NCBI GenBank assembly: GCA_002118135.1
Contig: BDIU01000392.1
Location: forward strand, 1 to 64,000
Direction of reading: 5' to 3'
Source of the DNA: Trebouxia sp. TZW2008
Taxonomy: Eukaryota; Chlorophyta; Trebouxiophyceae; Trebouxiales; Trebouxiaceae
Length of the DNA stretch: 64,000 bases
Under the pieces are notes generated by a model. That model saw nothing but the letters and a program-made list of their open reading frames with translations, was not told the DNA's origin and did no database searches. The translations under genes were made by a program, and so were the position numbers. Below, piece by piece: positions 1 through 11,033 of the stretch (position 1 is its first letter; each line of letters opens with the position of its first letter).

Positions 1-610
1 AGCAGACTTTGGACAGAGTTCATGCAGTACTCAGTGTTGATGGAGCGTCTTTTTCAGGACACACACCGCGGGCTGTTTGCTGCATGCAAGCCTTGCAGAG
101 CCCTGCTTCCCAGCACAGGTATGTTCACAGCTCAAGCGCTAGTCAGAAGGCAGCAAGAGCAGTGTGTCTTGATTGTGTTGCACTTTGCCTGCATCCCCAG
201 CGATGCATTTTGCGTGATTGTCTTGTTGCAAGGTGCAAAAGTGTGCTCTTCTGCTGCCAGCACAGCCTTTCCAGAAGGCCTTCGACAGAGTTCATGCAGT
301 ACTCAGTGTTGACGGAGCGTCTTTTTCAGGACACAAACCGCGGGCTGTTTGCTGCATGCAAGCCTTTGCAGCAGACTTTGGACAGAGTTCATGCAGTACT
401 CAGTGTTGATGGAGCGTCTTTTTCAGGACACAAACCGCGGGCTGTTTGCTGCATGCAAGCCTTTGCAGAGCCTTGCTTCCCAGCAGAGGTATGCTCATTG
501 CAGAACACAGCTTTGAATCTATCTGTTCTGAGCTGTGCGGTTGAAAATCTGCCTCAATCTAGCAGAGTACGTCTACAGCCTTCGTCAAGTCAAGCACGCT
601 TCATAATTAC
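1..610. repeat. Exon-like tandem repeat at left edge
   Basis: A unit of about 90 bp occurs three times (about 2-97, 284-368, 369-495). It contains the core GACAGAGTTCATGCAGTACT, a stretch ending CTTTTTCAGGACACA, and an end at CTGCATGCAAGCC. Copies 1 and 3 continue into a shared tail reading GCCCTGCTTCCCAGCA or GCCTTGCTTCCCAGCA followed by AGGTATG, which resembles a splice donor. Two + frames stay open through the units; one reads like a helical peptide (FMQYSVLMERLFQDT). By analogy with the exon-derived repeats elsewhere here, I infer copies of an exon of a gene lying mostly left of the window. The family is not recognised. Confidence 0.55.
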
Positions 611-2405
611 ATGAGCATTTTCACTGCTGCTTGCAAGTGAGGGTCATGTCTCCACAATGTCTTGCAACTTTGCCTTTAATTCAGCTTCGTTTTGACCAGT
701 GTTTAATTGTTCAGCATTGCTGTGAATCTATGTAGGGGGCGCTTGCGGCACAGCATACCAGGAGCTCAGCAGCCAAGAACAGAACAAAGGGAACAGAGGG
801 AAAAAAGAGAAGAAATTGCAAAATCAGACGTCATAAACTGGGCCCTCGTCAGTGTAGGCAGCCTAAGAAGCAGGCAACAGCAGTGTTGCAGCTAATCTAT
901 TGCCTAAGCCTAGCTCTCCATCAAACTTTCTGCATCAATTGATTACAAACTCTTGCTAGACAGTCTTTGTAAAGCCAATAGCCAGGTCCATACAGGCTCA
1001 ATCACCTGCCTCCATGCAAGTCTGTCAGAAGCTGTTTGAACCAACTCAACAGGACATCCAAGGCAGACAGTCCTTGTGCACAATTTGGTGCTAAGTGTGT
1101 CTACGGCCACCTATACCCCTAGGACCTGGCAAGCACTCAAACATATAGAGGCCTAGCTCTTCATGTGATTCACCCTGGGATGGGCGAAACATGGACAGGA
1201 TCTAATTATGCAACTTGCCAACAGACGTGTCTGGTGCCAGATCTAGGACTCACAGCCATAATGTTTTTGTATCATGCATGGCAGGGTACAGATCATCTGC
1301 TGACCAGACAGAAGCAGAAGGAAGCGCTGTGCTGGGACTTGAGACGTACACTTCATTTGAGTCAGCACTGCCTGTCTGCTTGGACATCAGCTTGTGAGCA
1401 TCACTGTCATCACCTTTCTCAGTGTGAACTGTGTTGATGGTGTGTACACTATTTAGTTGGTTTGACCTCATGGCAATATGGCTATCCAAAACCAGAACTA
1501 CTCAAAGTTGATTGCACGCATCATGTGGGCTCTGTTGGTGCAGGTGATGCTTGTGATCATGAGCTCAACTAGTACAGGCCGAGGCAAAATCTTTTGTGTA
1601 GAAATCTCTTGTGTAGCCTCTTGCACGGCCTCCTTGCGACGCACAGACAACGCGCTTAAGTCACGTGCAAACCATATGACTAGATTCATCCAATCAAAAG
1701 ATATTTCTGTCATTGCAAGATATTATTTCCGTGAGCCCAGACGAACCGCTCAGTACCCATCTTGCGCTTCTTCTTCGATGCAGCGTGTGTGAACGGACCG
1801 CGTGCTTACTGTACAGTCAGCCTGGATGATCACAAATAAAAGCGCGCGTATGCGTAAAGGATCGAGAAACTCGGTCACGTGGAGCGACACGTTTGTAGAT
1901 TGAGATTGTGGGCAAGACAGCAAATCTTAAGTAGGCCGCAGAGTCATTGCTTACCCAAGCAAGGCAACGCCGACACTAGATTGCAGTTGGGAATTGTTCG
2001 GTCAGCGACACCAACCGCGCTGCCTTAGCTTGTTGTGTTGTCGGTCTACACCTATCAGTCTCGATTACCGCGCAAACAAGCTTGTGTGCACACGGTCGCT
2101 TAAGCAGCTGCAGCTTATTACGGAAATAGTGCAGTGCTTCTGATCTTTCGCTGGTGAGCAGTCAGCCTTCTATTCGGTCAAGCCTTCAACGCGCATTTTG
2201 CATCGCAAGCTCTGCCCCTGGTCGCGCCGTCACACTGTGCCGCTCTGCCCCCTGTGTAGTATGCCATTTGTTGATCGTCAGCGGACACCCGCGTCGGGAC
2301 CCTTCTGGGCTGCCGATTCAATTTATGTGACCTCTTCCATTTTGTATCGCGCTTCAAGCATCACGTTGTCTTGCAGGTCTCTTGCGGCACGTCTCTTTAG
2401 CTGCC
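611..2405. other. Intergenic and 5' flank of the transporter
   Basis: I find no convincing gene here. The longest + frame, 1478-1792 (104 codons), shows no family motif and has no splice partners I can place. The stretch immediately before 2406 presumably holds the promoter and 5' UTR of the hexose transporter. A CTTGCAG at about 2370-2376 could be the acceptor of a 5' UTR intron, but no donor could be fixed. Confidence 0.4.
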
Positions 2406-5400
2406 ATGGCAGGAGCGGTGGCTGTCTCGTTGGGCAAGAACAAGCGATACAATGCCAGGATGACAGGCTATGTGTGGTTTTTGTGTCTGATCGGCGGATC
2501 TGGTGGACTGCTACTGGGTTACGACAATGGAATTATCGGTACGCGGTTGCGGCAGATCTGCAGCAGTCACACGCTTTGTCGACATATGCAGACAGCGCAG
2601 TACCTGGCCTGCCAGCCGTCAGCATCCACAGCCGACAGCACCCCTTGCGATCATCATTTGCGATCATTAGTTCCTTCTCGCATCACGCACATCTTTTAGC
2701 CCAGCCCCGCACCAGTCGCTCACACTTGCATCTCTACCTGCCCTACTGCACCAGCCGGCAGCAGCTCATGACACTCTCTTGCACCTGCAGGTGGTGTCAC
2801 ATCCATGTCAGCCTTCCAGTACAAGTTCTTTCGGACTGTGTATGATGCCAAGGAGTTGGGAGCGTACAAAGTGAACAACCCAGTCAAGGCTGCCTACTGT
2901 GCATATGACAACCAAGTGCTACAGCTGGTGGTGTCCTCCCTGTACATCTCGGCGCTGTTCTCTGGCATCATCGCCTCCAAGTTTGCTCGCCTTTATGGAC
3001 GCAAGGTGAGATTACTCTTCACTTGCTCAATGGCTTGCTGTTGCACTTGCTTAAAGGCTTGCTGTTACGCTGATGCTACTTCATTTGCCTGAAACTGTGC
3101 CTTGAATGCTTACAGCCCTTGCATTTGCCAGTAATGGCATGATGCACAAACCTTGTCTGCACTGTTGCATCTCTTGACATCTCCGTTAAGCTGCGGAGAT
3201 GCATAGACTGACTCTGATGTTTGCTGATGCAGCCTGTGAACATTGTTGCTGGAGCTGCTTTCGTTATTGGTTCAGCTATCCTAGCAGGCGCTGTGGACAT
3301 TGCCATGCTTGTCATTGGCCGTATTCTGTTGGGTGTTGGTGTTGGTCTTGCTTCCCTGGTAAGCACAGTTCTAAGCATGTACCTGCTGCTGCTTGAGGCT
3401 TTCCTGTTGTACAACCTTGGTCCTTGCATTTTGTTGAGGGTTCATATGCCTCTTTTTTCCCCCCAATATCATATGTTACTTGTTTGCCCAATGCATTGTG
3501 TGGCAGTTGCTCGCCATGCCTGTTACTGTTCACAATTTTCTCACTTTGTAAACAGCAAGCCCACACCAAGCCCACACTGCACAAAGCAAGCCATTCACAA
3601 TGAGGGTCACAGCGTGTTCCTGCTACCTGCTTTGAGCACATTGGATGTTCTCACATGTCTGCAGGTCATGCCCATGTACCACGCTGAGGTTGCCCCTCCT
3701 CACCTTCCATCATGATTTTTGACTGCAGTCATCCATGTCACAGGGGTTGGATCACAATCTGCATTTCCTGCCACAGGATTTGCTCACAATTTGTATATCC
3801 TGCAGGTCATGCCCATGTACAACGCTGAGGTTGCCCCTCCTCACCTTCGGGGTGGCATGAACATCCTTTTCCAGTGGTTTGTGACCTTTGGCATTCTGTG
3901 CGCTGGACTGATCAACTACGGCTGTGACTTCATTGACACCTGGGGCTGGAGGCTTGCTTTGGGACTGTCAGCCGTTCCAGGGTTCATTGTGTTCTTTGGT
4001 GGTCTGATCATGCCTGAGTCCCCTAGCTCCCTGATTGAGCGTGGCCATTTTGAGAAGGCCAGACAAGTGAGTCTTTTTTTCCATTCCAGACTGCTTTGTT
4101 TTGCTAGTGTTTGGTAGTGTTTGTTCTGTTTGTAGAGCAACTTTTTGATGGCATTTCTGCAGACTTTGTGCCTGCCATTGCCGTGCAACTCCCGTGCATG
4201 GCGTCAGTCTCTGGCTGCACCACCTTCATGGTGCTTGTATGGGGGCAATGTGGGCACTTGTAGTGTGCTTCTGCAACTCAGTTATCAAATTTGAGCACAA
4301 ATGGCACAACGGGCTTCTTGTGCAGCTTCACTGTTGATATTGTCAGGGATCTGCCTGTTGTCCTCACCTATGCAGGTTTTGATGATCTCTGGTGCTTGTA
4401 CAGGTTTTGGCAAAGATCAGAGGCACTCCAGATGTCGACGAGGAGTTGTCTGACATTACAGAAGCAGCCCGCATCAGTAACCTAGCCCCCCACCCAATGC
4501 GCAACCTGTTCAAGCCCCAGTACAGGCCACAGCTGGTTATCTCCCTGCTGTTCATGATGTTCCAGCAGTTCACTGGAATCAACGCCATTATCTTCTACGC
4601 CCCTGTGCTGTTCAACAGTATTGGATCTGGGCACACAGCTGCTCTGCTGAACACTGTTATCATTGGTGCAGGTGAGACTGCTGCACTCATGCCACCTTCT
4701 GTTTACTTGCATTTCTACTGGCAATGCATTCCTAGTCAGTGTCCAGCCATCGGTGAATCTGATCATACAGATGTTGAGCTGCATCGCTGGACATTCTGAT
4801 GCTCAGTCTGCAAGCACTGATGACTTGGTTTGTGCATTGTTGTCTTTGCTTTGGAGTTTCAGCCTGCTAAGCTGATTGCTGCATTGTGTAATTGCGCGAC
4901 ATAGCTCATGCACTGCTGCAGGTTGTGTGCTGACATCATGTTTATGTTTTCCAGGCTCAAGGTCACGCTAGATCATATATCTGACTCGTATCTTATGTTG
5001 CTGCAGTCAACGTGCTGTCAACAGTTGTCGCCATCGTGGTCGTTGACCGCCTGGGGCGCAAGTTCCTGCTCATTGCTGGAGTGGTACAGATGGTCATTGC
5101 TGAGATTGTTGTGGGTGTCACTCTCAAGTACGAGTTTGTGAAGTTCCAAGGGCAGCTGCCCAGTGGTCCCTCCATTGGAGTGTTGGTCACTATCTGTGTC
5201 TTCATTGCTGGTTTCGCCTGGTCATGGGGACCTATTGGATGGTTGTACCCCACGTGAGTCTTTCACTCTTTCATTCTGTTGCACAGTCTGTGGACCACAA
5301 TCAGGTGTTGCGTCAGTGAAATGCTTTGCAACATCCTGCATCTGCCTTCTGCTGCAGCTCTTGTGAAACATAGTGACACTGCCTTGTTTAGAGCTTTACA

Positions 5401-6318
5401 GTATGGCATCTTCTTGAGGCCTGTATGTCCTGCCTGCTCCCATCTGCTCGCAACAGGGATCTCACTTTGCAGTTTGCATCATTTTCATGGCAAAGAGCAT
5501 TTGTTCTATGCTGGAATCCCTGTATGAATGTATGTTTTGTTTCATGCAGTGAGATCCAGCCTTTGGAGGTCAGAGCTGCTGCTTGCTCCTTCAATGTGGC
5601 CATGAACATGCTCTTCACCTTCGTCATTGGACAGTGCTTCGTCACCATGCTGTGCACCATGGAGTGGGGAGTCTTCCTCTTCTTTGCTGGTGAGTTCACT
5701 GTTCTGTTGTGTTCTGATTGATCAGTGCTGCTTGGCTGTCAGCTAAATGCTTTTTGACTTGCTTCAAATTTGTGTCCTAGCGTGAACAATACCTCATTTT
5801 GACAGCTTTGAAGTGCGGTTGAGTCAGGGATTTTTGCTTTTGCTTGTTTATATCTGCCCATCCCACTGACTGCTGCTTCAGTCTTTGTGCATGCCTGATA
5901 TCACACACAGTAAGTCACATAACTATCAGTCCCATGTGTCATTTTCTGGTGCGCCTGGTGTATGCTTGTTGAGCCACATGTGTATCAACATCATATACTG
6001 ATCCTGATGATTTCTACAGGCATGTGTGTCATCATGGGTCTGTGGGCTGCACTGTTGTTACCAGAGACCAAGGGAGTTGAGATTGAGGGTGTCTTCCGCC
6101 TGTTCCGTGACCACTGGTTCTGGGGCAAGTTTCCAGCTATCCGCAACATGTCAGCAGTCAGCAACCTGCCCTACAACACCAAGGAGGGTGTTATGCCAAA
6201 CGCAATCGGCCCTGCCCTTGTGCCTGGCGCTGCACGTCTGAGTGGAACACCCATCCCACACAACGGCACTGCTAACGGCAATGGCATGGTTGGTGGTGCT
6301 GGTCAGACTGTGGCTTAA
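2406..6318 (+). CDS. Hexose/proton symporter, HUP/STP type (MFS sugar transporter)
   Basis: Plasma-membrane 12-TM major facilitator importing hexoses with protons. Eight exons join in phase: 2406-2538, 2791-3005, 3233-3358, 3806-4066, 4404-4671, 5007-5253, 5550-5689 and 6020-6318, giving 562 aa, close to Chlorella HUP1 (about 534). Family marks: GYDNGIIGGVTSM after TM1 (residues 38-50), FARLYGRK between TM2 and TM3, GRILLGVGVG, FQQFTGINAIIFYAP (TM7), DRLGRK, and PETKG after TM12. The start is the first ATG before TM1. The C-terminal tail is long and Gly/Asn/Ala-rich. Intron 3 contains a decayed copy of the exon 4 start. A TGTAA at 7003-7007 could be a distant poly(A) signal. The family is certain; the substrate (glucose or another hexose) is inferred. 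Confidence 0.96.
3660..3716 (+). repeat. Decoy copy of transporter exon 4 start
   Basis: CTGCAGGTCATGCCCATGTA and the following 35 bases repeat the acceptor and first 15 codons of exon 4 (true copy at 3801-3850), about 140 bp upstream of it. The copy reads VMPMYHAEVAPPHL and then hits a stop at 3714-3716. It differs from the true exon by a few bases before similarity ends. Using this acceptor would truncate the protein. Confidence 0.85.
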
Positions 6319-7265
6319 GCTAGCAAGCCATGTCATGAAGGCAGTCAGAAGACAGATTTGTGTTTTTGGGCTGGTTGTTGCATAAGCCTTCTCCATCCAG
6401 AGACCAATCTGGGTTTCTGCTTTGCTATGGGGATTGAAGACAGATCTGGATTTTCTGCTGCGGAGAATAGAGCTTTGGAACAACCGTTTTGCTAGATGCT
6501 GTTGATTTTGTGTGGATGTTCACTGAGCGTGGTAGCAAAGCTGTTGTGACGATGAGACTGAAGCAGCGTGCAGTGGACTGTGTGCAGCAGCAGGGGAACT
6601 ACAGAATTTTTTAGGGCTCTGTGGTGCTGGCAGCATGCAAAAACATCTTGCAAGCTACAGCACATTTTGACTTTCAGCTCTGATATCCTGCCACTCTAGC
6701 TTAGCTAGTTTTTCTTGCGTTTCAGTTTGCTTGCTTGTAGTAGCATCTGACGTGGTGTACATAGGCCAGCCGTGAGTGCTGTGATACTTACTATCAGGGA
6801 AATAGTATGTAGGATTTAAATGATTCAGGACACAAACTGCCTATCTGCTCTGATCTTGGGCACCAAAGTAAGTCCCAAAGCATACTTTTGAAGAGTGAGG
6901 GTGACAGTTGTGTTGACCTTGGTTGCCTGTCTTTCATCTGTCCGTGTCGGATCTCCTCTTGCTCGTATGTGATGCCAAATTTCTTATGAGCATGAGTGAG
7001 CATGTAAGCAGTCTTTGTCTCATTTTTCTGTGCGATGCGTGGTTGCTATGCATTCATCATTGGATCAATTTTAACAGTTGTCTGCCAGGGCTGTGATGCC
7101 AGGTCATCATAATATTTGGTCAGATCTTCAGGGTACTATCGGCAAGCTTACCAAAACTACAAATTTTGAGTACACTGGACACGTCAAAAGACCAAAGTGC
7201 ATGCATGACCACAATGTTGATTTAAGCGCCTGCCAGTGCACTGATGCGACACATGTGAACTGTGC

Positions 7266-10164
7266 TTACAGTTTGTTAGCGACGATAACTTGTGACCGCA
7301 GCAGCCTGCCTGGAATACACTGCACTGTTGTGAGGTTCCATTCGCTATCAAGATATGGAACTAGATTCTGTGGTCTGCATCCACCCACAATCTGTGGCCT
7401 CACAGCATATACTGCGCCCCACACGCCTGCGCACAGCATCCAAAGTGGTTACAGACTTCATATGAAACAAGTGCTTGCTTGCTCAAGGGACACATGACAT
7501 AGCGTACGTAGACTTGGTCTGGAATGCCTAGTCGAAGCAGATATGGTGTAGTGCAACTGCTAGATAGGGCATGGATGATTCACAGCAACATGAATGGCCT
7601 TGTACCATGATTACAGCATATTGGTAGCAGGTTAAGTCAACTCGTTTCTTGCCAGGCAGCAGCATTGACTGCATCAGGAGAGCAGTGTACCAGTAGCTAG
7701 TCTTGAGAGTAGAGTGTCACCATATGTCAGCCCTATTAGACACAGCTGCCCCCCGGGCCTCAGCAACCTGTACACCACAGTGGATATAAAGCACAGTCAT
7801 ATCCTAATACAGCACAGTCTCAACATGCTTTGATATGCGCTCATCCTAACACAGCACAGACACATGTTGAAGAACAGTCATACTGCAGTACTCCAAGCCT
7901 CAGCAGCCTGTATCACACAGGGTGCTTGCAATGCAATACATCACGGTCACAACATTTTACACGTAGGCACAACAATCTGTAGTACAGCCTCAACATTACA
8001 TGACACAATTGCAATATGCCGCAGTCAGCATGCTACTGTCACCATATGCTCCAACCACACCAGATGCAACGCAGGCTTTTGCATAAGTCTCTAAGAATCA
8101 CTGATGAATGATCGATGCAGCAATTCTGCAATCAATGAAGCGATGAGGCAATCAGCCAGTCATTCAGCCATCTGTTGGAGAGCACGTAGAAAGCAAGATC
8201 ATGCAGACCCCATGAGGCATGAAACAAGATCATGACTGGACAAATGACTGCTCAATCACCACAGAACATCATTGTCTTGAGCAGCTGGACAGGACCACAG
8301 ACTTGAAGTTGCTGCACAAGCGCATTTGTGCCATGTTCTGTGAGGCTGTACCTGTAAGCTAATGTGAGCACAGCGTCTATGTCTTCATCAGACAGGATGT
8401 CCAGCACATATGTGCTGATGAAAGCATCCACTGAAGCATCTGGCAAATCAGCTGCTGCTTGTGAAGGACTGCCACTCACCACATGGACCTGAGCTCTTGC
8501 ACCTGCGCCAGATACTCTTCGCGATTGTGCTGGCAAGTGCAGAAAAACATGACAACTAACATTGTCGTTGTTCTTATTACTGCACCCGCACTGATTTGGT
8601 CAGCTGTAAGAACAATTGTCAAGTCAACGCATTCCCCACAAAGCAGTTACTGCATGCACCTGAGCTCTAGCACCTGCACTGATGCAGAACACATCACACG
8701 CATGATGTCGTGCTTGGCTGTCAGGATCAGTGTCAAGTTGTACACTTCCTGCAATGCAATTACAACAGATGCTAAAGCCAGTGCTTTGAAGGTAGTGGCA
8801 GCGTAAGTGAACTAATAGTGCATGCCAACAACAAGTGCAATGCAAGTTGACCGTGTTAGCCAGCACACCGCAGTGTGAAATGCAGAGCGCATTGGAGAGC
8901 GCATTGGGCAGACAGCATGTGACATGCAAGGTTGACTTTTGCTGAGGTGCGTGCATGACACAATTGGCATTTGCAATAGTCAGGGGAACTGTCTATAACT
9001 GTCTTCACAAGCAGCTGTACAGACGCTGATGTCTTGACTTCAGACTTACCATACTGCTTCATGCGCTGTTGTGTCAACCCAACCTGCACAGGGCTCTGAT
9101 CCACAGCATAATACTGGCATTGGCAATGGAGGACGCTTGACAATAACAGGTCAGCTAATCCACCTGATCTGCATGACAACATTGTCAGCAGCACCGTGGA
9201 TGGCTGTCAGTGTGCTGCTGTGGTCACATTGATTCAACTCTCCTTGCTAAAGCTTGCACTGGTCTTTTGATGCAGCACTTGTAAATGACTGCGCGCTTGT
9301 GCTATGTGGTTTGTAAGAGCGCTGATGGCTGGCAGTGTGTTTGCCTGACAGCAGAGCGTGTAAGTGGGATGACTGTTGACAGAGACAGCATGTCGGTGGG
9401 CTAGCAGGACATGTGGACATGTGACCTTGTCTCTGCAACCGTCACCAAGTCTGCTGTATGAAGTGCACGTGATTCAGGAAGAAAAGTGCGCACCCTGGGT
9501 ATGCATGCAAACCAGGAGCCATCATGATGATATGGCATGCTTGAACTCACCCAGAGCCAAATTCAAACACTGAGTTGACTGCGGCTAGATCTGCAGCTTG
9601 CAGTAACGCTTGTGTTGCCGGGCCTACGTACAGCCAGAATCAAGCCCATTGAGAGAGAAGATAAAGGCGTTCACACATGCTTCAGGCAGACAGTTAGTCT
9701 GATTGCATGAGCCATCAAATGGCAGTGACGATATGTTGATCAAATGCGTGAATGAAAGGTCCCTTGCAATCATTCGGCATCAGGCAATGATGGCATTGCT
9801 CAGACACGTGCCTCCATACACACTGCTGCTGTCTCGGATTGCAGCTCCTGCCCTGAAGCAGCTCAGTGTTCAATTTGCATATGAGTACAGACCATAGGCG
9901 ACTATAGTTGTTGACGTGTGCCTGTACAGACCTGTCATATACATCAATGGCTTCCTTGCGTGTGAGCACACGCCTTGTGTCTGGCTTGCGCTGAAAAATG
10001 ATTGGTTCGCTCTTCTCGGCTGCTGAGGACATCACCATTGGTCGCGGCGCACACACTGAGCTGAATGATGCTGCGCCGTGACATCTCAGCTCGCGCAATG
10101 CAAACGCGCGTGTCTTGACCCCGACAGATGGTAGCAAGGCTTGACAATAGATTGAAGCCTGCAT
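7266..10164 (-). CDS. Class I SAM-dependent methyltransferase, probably organelle-targeted
   Basis: Transfers a methyl group from S-adenosylmethionine; the acceptor is unknown. Exons, 5' to 3': 10164-9932, 9623-9551, 9168-9050, 8493-8352, 7767-7691, 7411-7266. Motif I is VFEFGSGSGG (split by an intron), motif II YYAVDQSP, then DAFISTYVLDILS, LLRPGGQLCL and a late IVGGCRP. The last five exons agree in phase. Exon 1 ends in a phase that does not fit 9623, so one short exon (expected just after VYDR) between 9932 and 9623 was not found. The first ~45 residues are Ala/Ser/Arg-rich with few acids, like a transit peptide; a second ATG at 10037 would give a cytosolic form. TGTAA overlaps the stop codon. 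The gene converges on the transporter. Confidence 0.83.
7890..7922 (-). repeat. Decoy copy of methyltransferase PGG-exon acceptor
   Basis: CCAAGCCTCAGCAGCCTGTA plus the next bases resembles the acceptor and first codons of the LLRPGG exon (CGGGCCTCAGCAACCTGTAC, about 7754-7773), lying about 135 bp upstream of it on the - strand. It has lost the glycine codons. A similar duplication of the next upstream acceptor occurs at 8651-8672, matching 8485-8506. Confidence 0.6.
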
Positions 10165-10603
10165 GCACGGTTGTGTCCGAGATTTGATCAGCGCAGACAG
10201 CAGCAGCCTGCTTCAGTCCATTTGCTTTCGAGAATGAGATCTCAGCAGAGCAAATTATGCTCAGGAAAGCGCTGCGATCCTCTTTCAAAGCACGACATGA
10301 CTCCTGCATGCGCTGCATGTCATGCAGCCAATTCAAGTGTCCATGCTGAACTTGACAATTTGCATACTGTTCATGCATGGAAGTCTTTCCAGCATTTGGA
10401 GGGCTTGCAATGATGAGCGAGGGGCATCGCACTGGCCGTCGATACAGTTTGTAATTGGAGCACATCGACGTCGCTGCAGTGAACTGCTATGAGCTCAGTG
10501 ACGGCAGCAGTGGGTGAGGTGAAATTTGGCAGCTCTGTTTGCAGCTTGGCTGGCGACAGTCATAGTGACTTGCGTCTGCAACATGCAACCACAAGTCTGA
10601 CCA

Positions 10604-10625
10604 CAAGACATCCAAAACAAAAGGA
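10604..10625 (-). terminator. Pol III T-run downstream of tRNA-iMet
   Basis: On the - strand, 20-40 bases past the tRNA 3' end, the sequence reads CCTTTTGTTTTGG. These two TTTT runs are suited to RNA polymerase III termination. Confidence 0.6.
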
Positions 10626-10643
10626 TCTCTGTTGAGCAAAGAG

Positions 10644-10715
10644 TTTCGGAGCCTGGTTTCGATCCAGGGACCTGTGGGTTATGGGCCCACCACGCTTCCG
10701 CTGCGCCACTCCGAA
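10644..10715 (-). tRNA. Initiator tRNA-Met (CAT)
   Basis: 72-nt cloverleaf on the - strand. The acceptor stem TTCGGAG pairs with CTCCGAA, leaving an A discriminator. D arm is GCGCAGCGGAAGCGT. The anticodon stem-loop GTGGGCCCATAACCCAC has CAT at 10683-10681 and the three G-C pairs typical of initiators. The T arm carries ATCGAAA instead of TTCGA, a eukaryotic initiator hallmark. It closely resembles plant tRNA-iMet. No intron. It sits between the 3' end of the XRN gene and the 5' end of the methyltransferase gene. Confidence 0.95.
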
Positions 10716-10754
10716 TCAAGCAGATGAGATGTGTTGAGGGGCTTTATCCTCCAG

Positions 10755-10759
10755 TTACA
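10755..10759 (-). promoter_or_regulatory. Candidate TGTAA poly(A) signal of the XRN gene
   Basis: TGTAA on the - strand about 275 nt after the XRN stop codon and just before the tRNA gene. TGTAA is the usual green-algal polyadenylation signal; the assignment is by position only. Confidence 0.4.
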
Positions 10760-11033
10760 TAATAACAAAACAATTTTTATCTCATTGTCAGACAGTGAGC
10801 AGTTGAAGTCTTGGCATGTTGCACTTTGACACACGTGAGACAATACATGCTTGGGCCAGCCGACAGGTCCAATCGGGTGTATCAATATCAACAGAATCAG
10901 GCAATCAAAACCCTGCATACCCTTCAATCAAAAATGAGATCATGGTGTTATTGAGTTTGTGTTATGGCTCAGGTCAATACGTTGAATGGGCAAATCGTCA
11001 GTCAATGATCTGACTATGGCATGGCTGCGGAGG

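Noticed and set aside
9..614. 201-codon open frame as a protein gene
   Set aside because: It is open mainly because a 90-bp unit whose length preserves frame is repeated. I list it as a repeat, possibly exon-derived.
1478..1792. 104-codon + frame before the transporter
   Set aside because: No recognisable motif; overlapped by an antisense frame of similar quality; no splice partners.
7078..7497. 139-codon + frame after the transporter
   Set aside because: It runs antisense across the last exon of the methyltransferase, whose motifs explain the sequence.
9944..10465. 173-codon - frame containing PPNAGKTS, resembling a P-loop
   Set aside because: It overlaps methyltransferase exon 1 in another frame, lacks any other nucleotide-binding motif, and the Walker-like string is too short to count.
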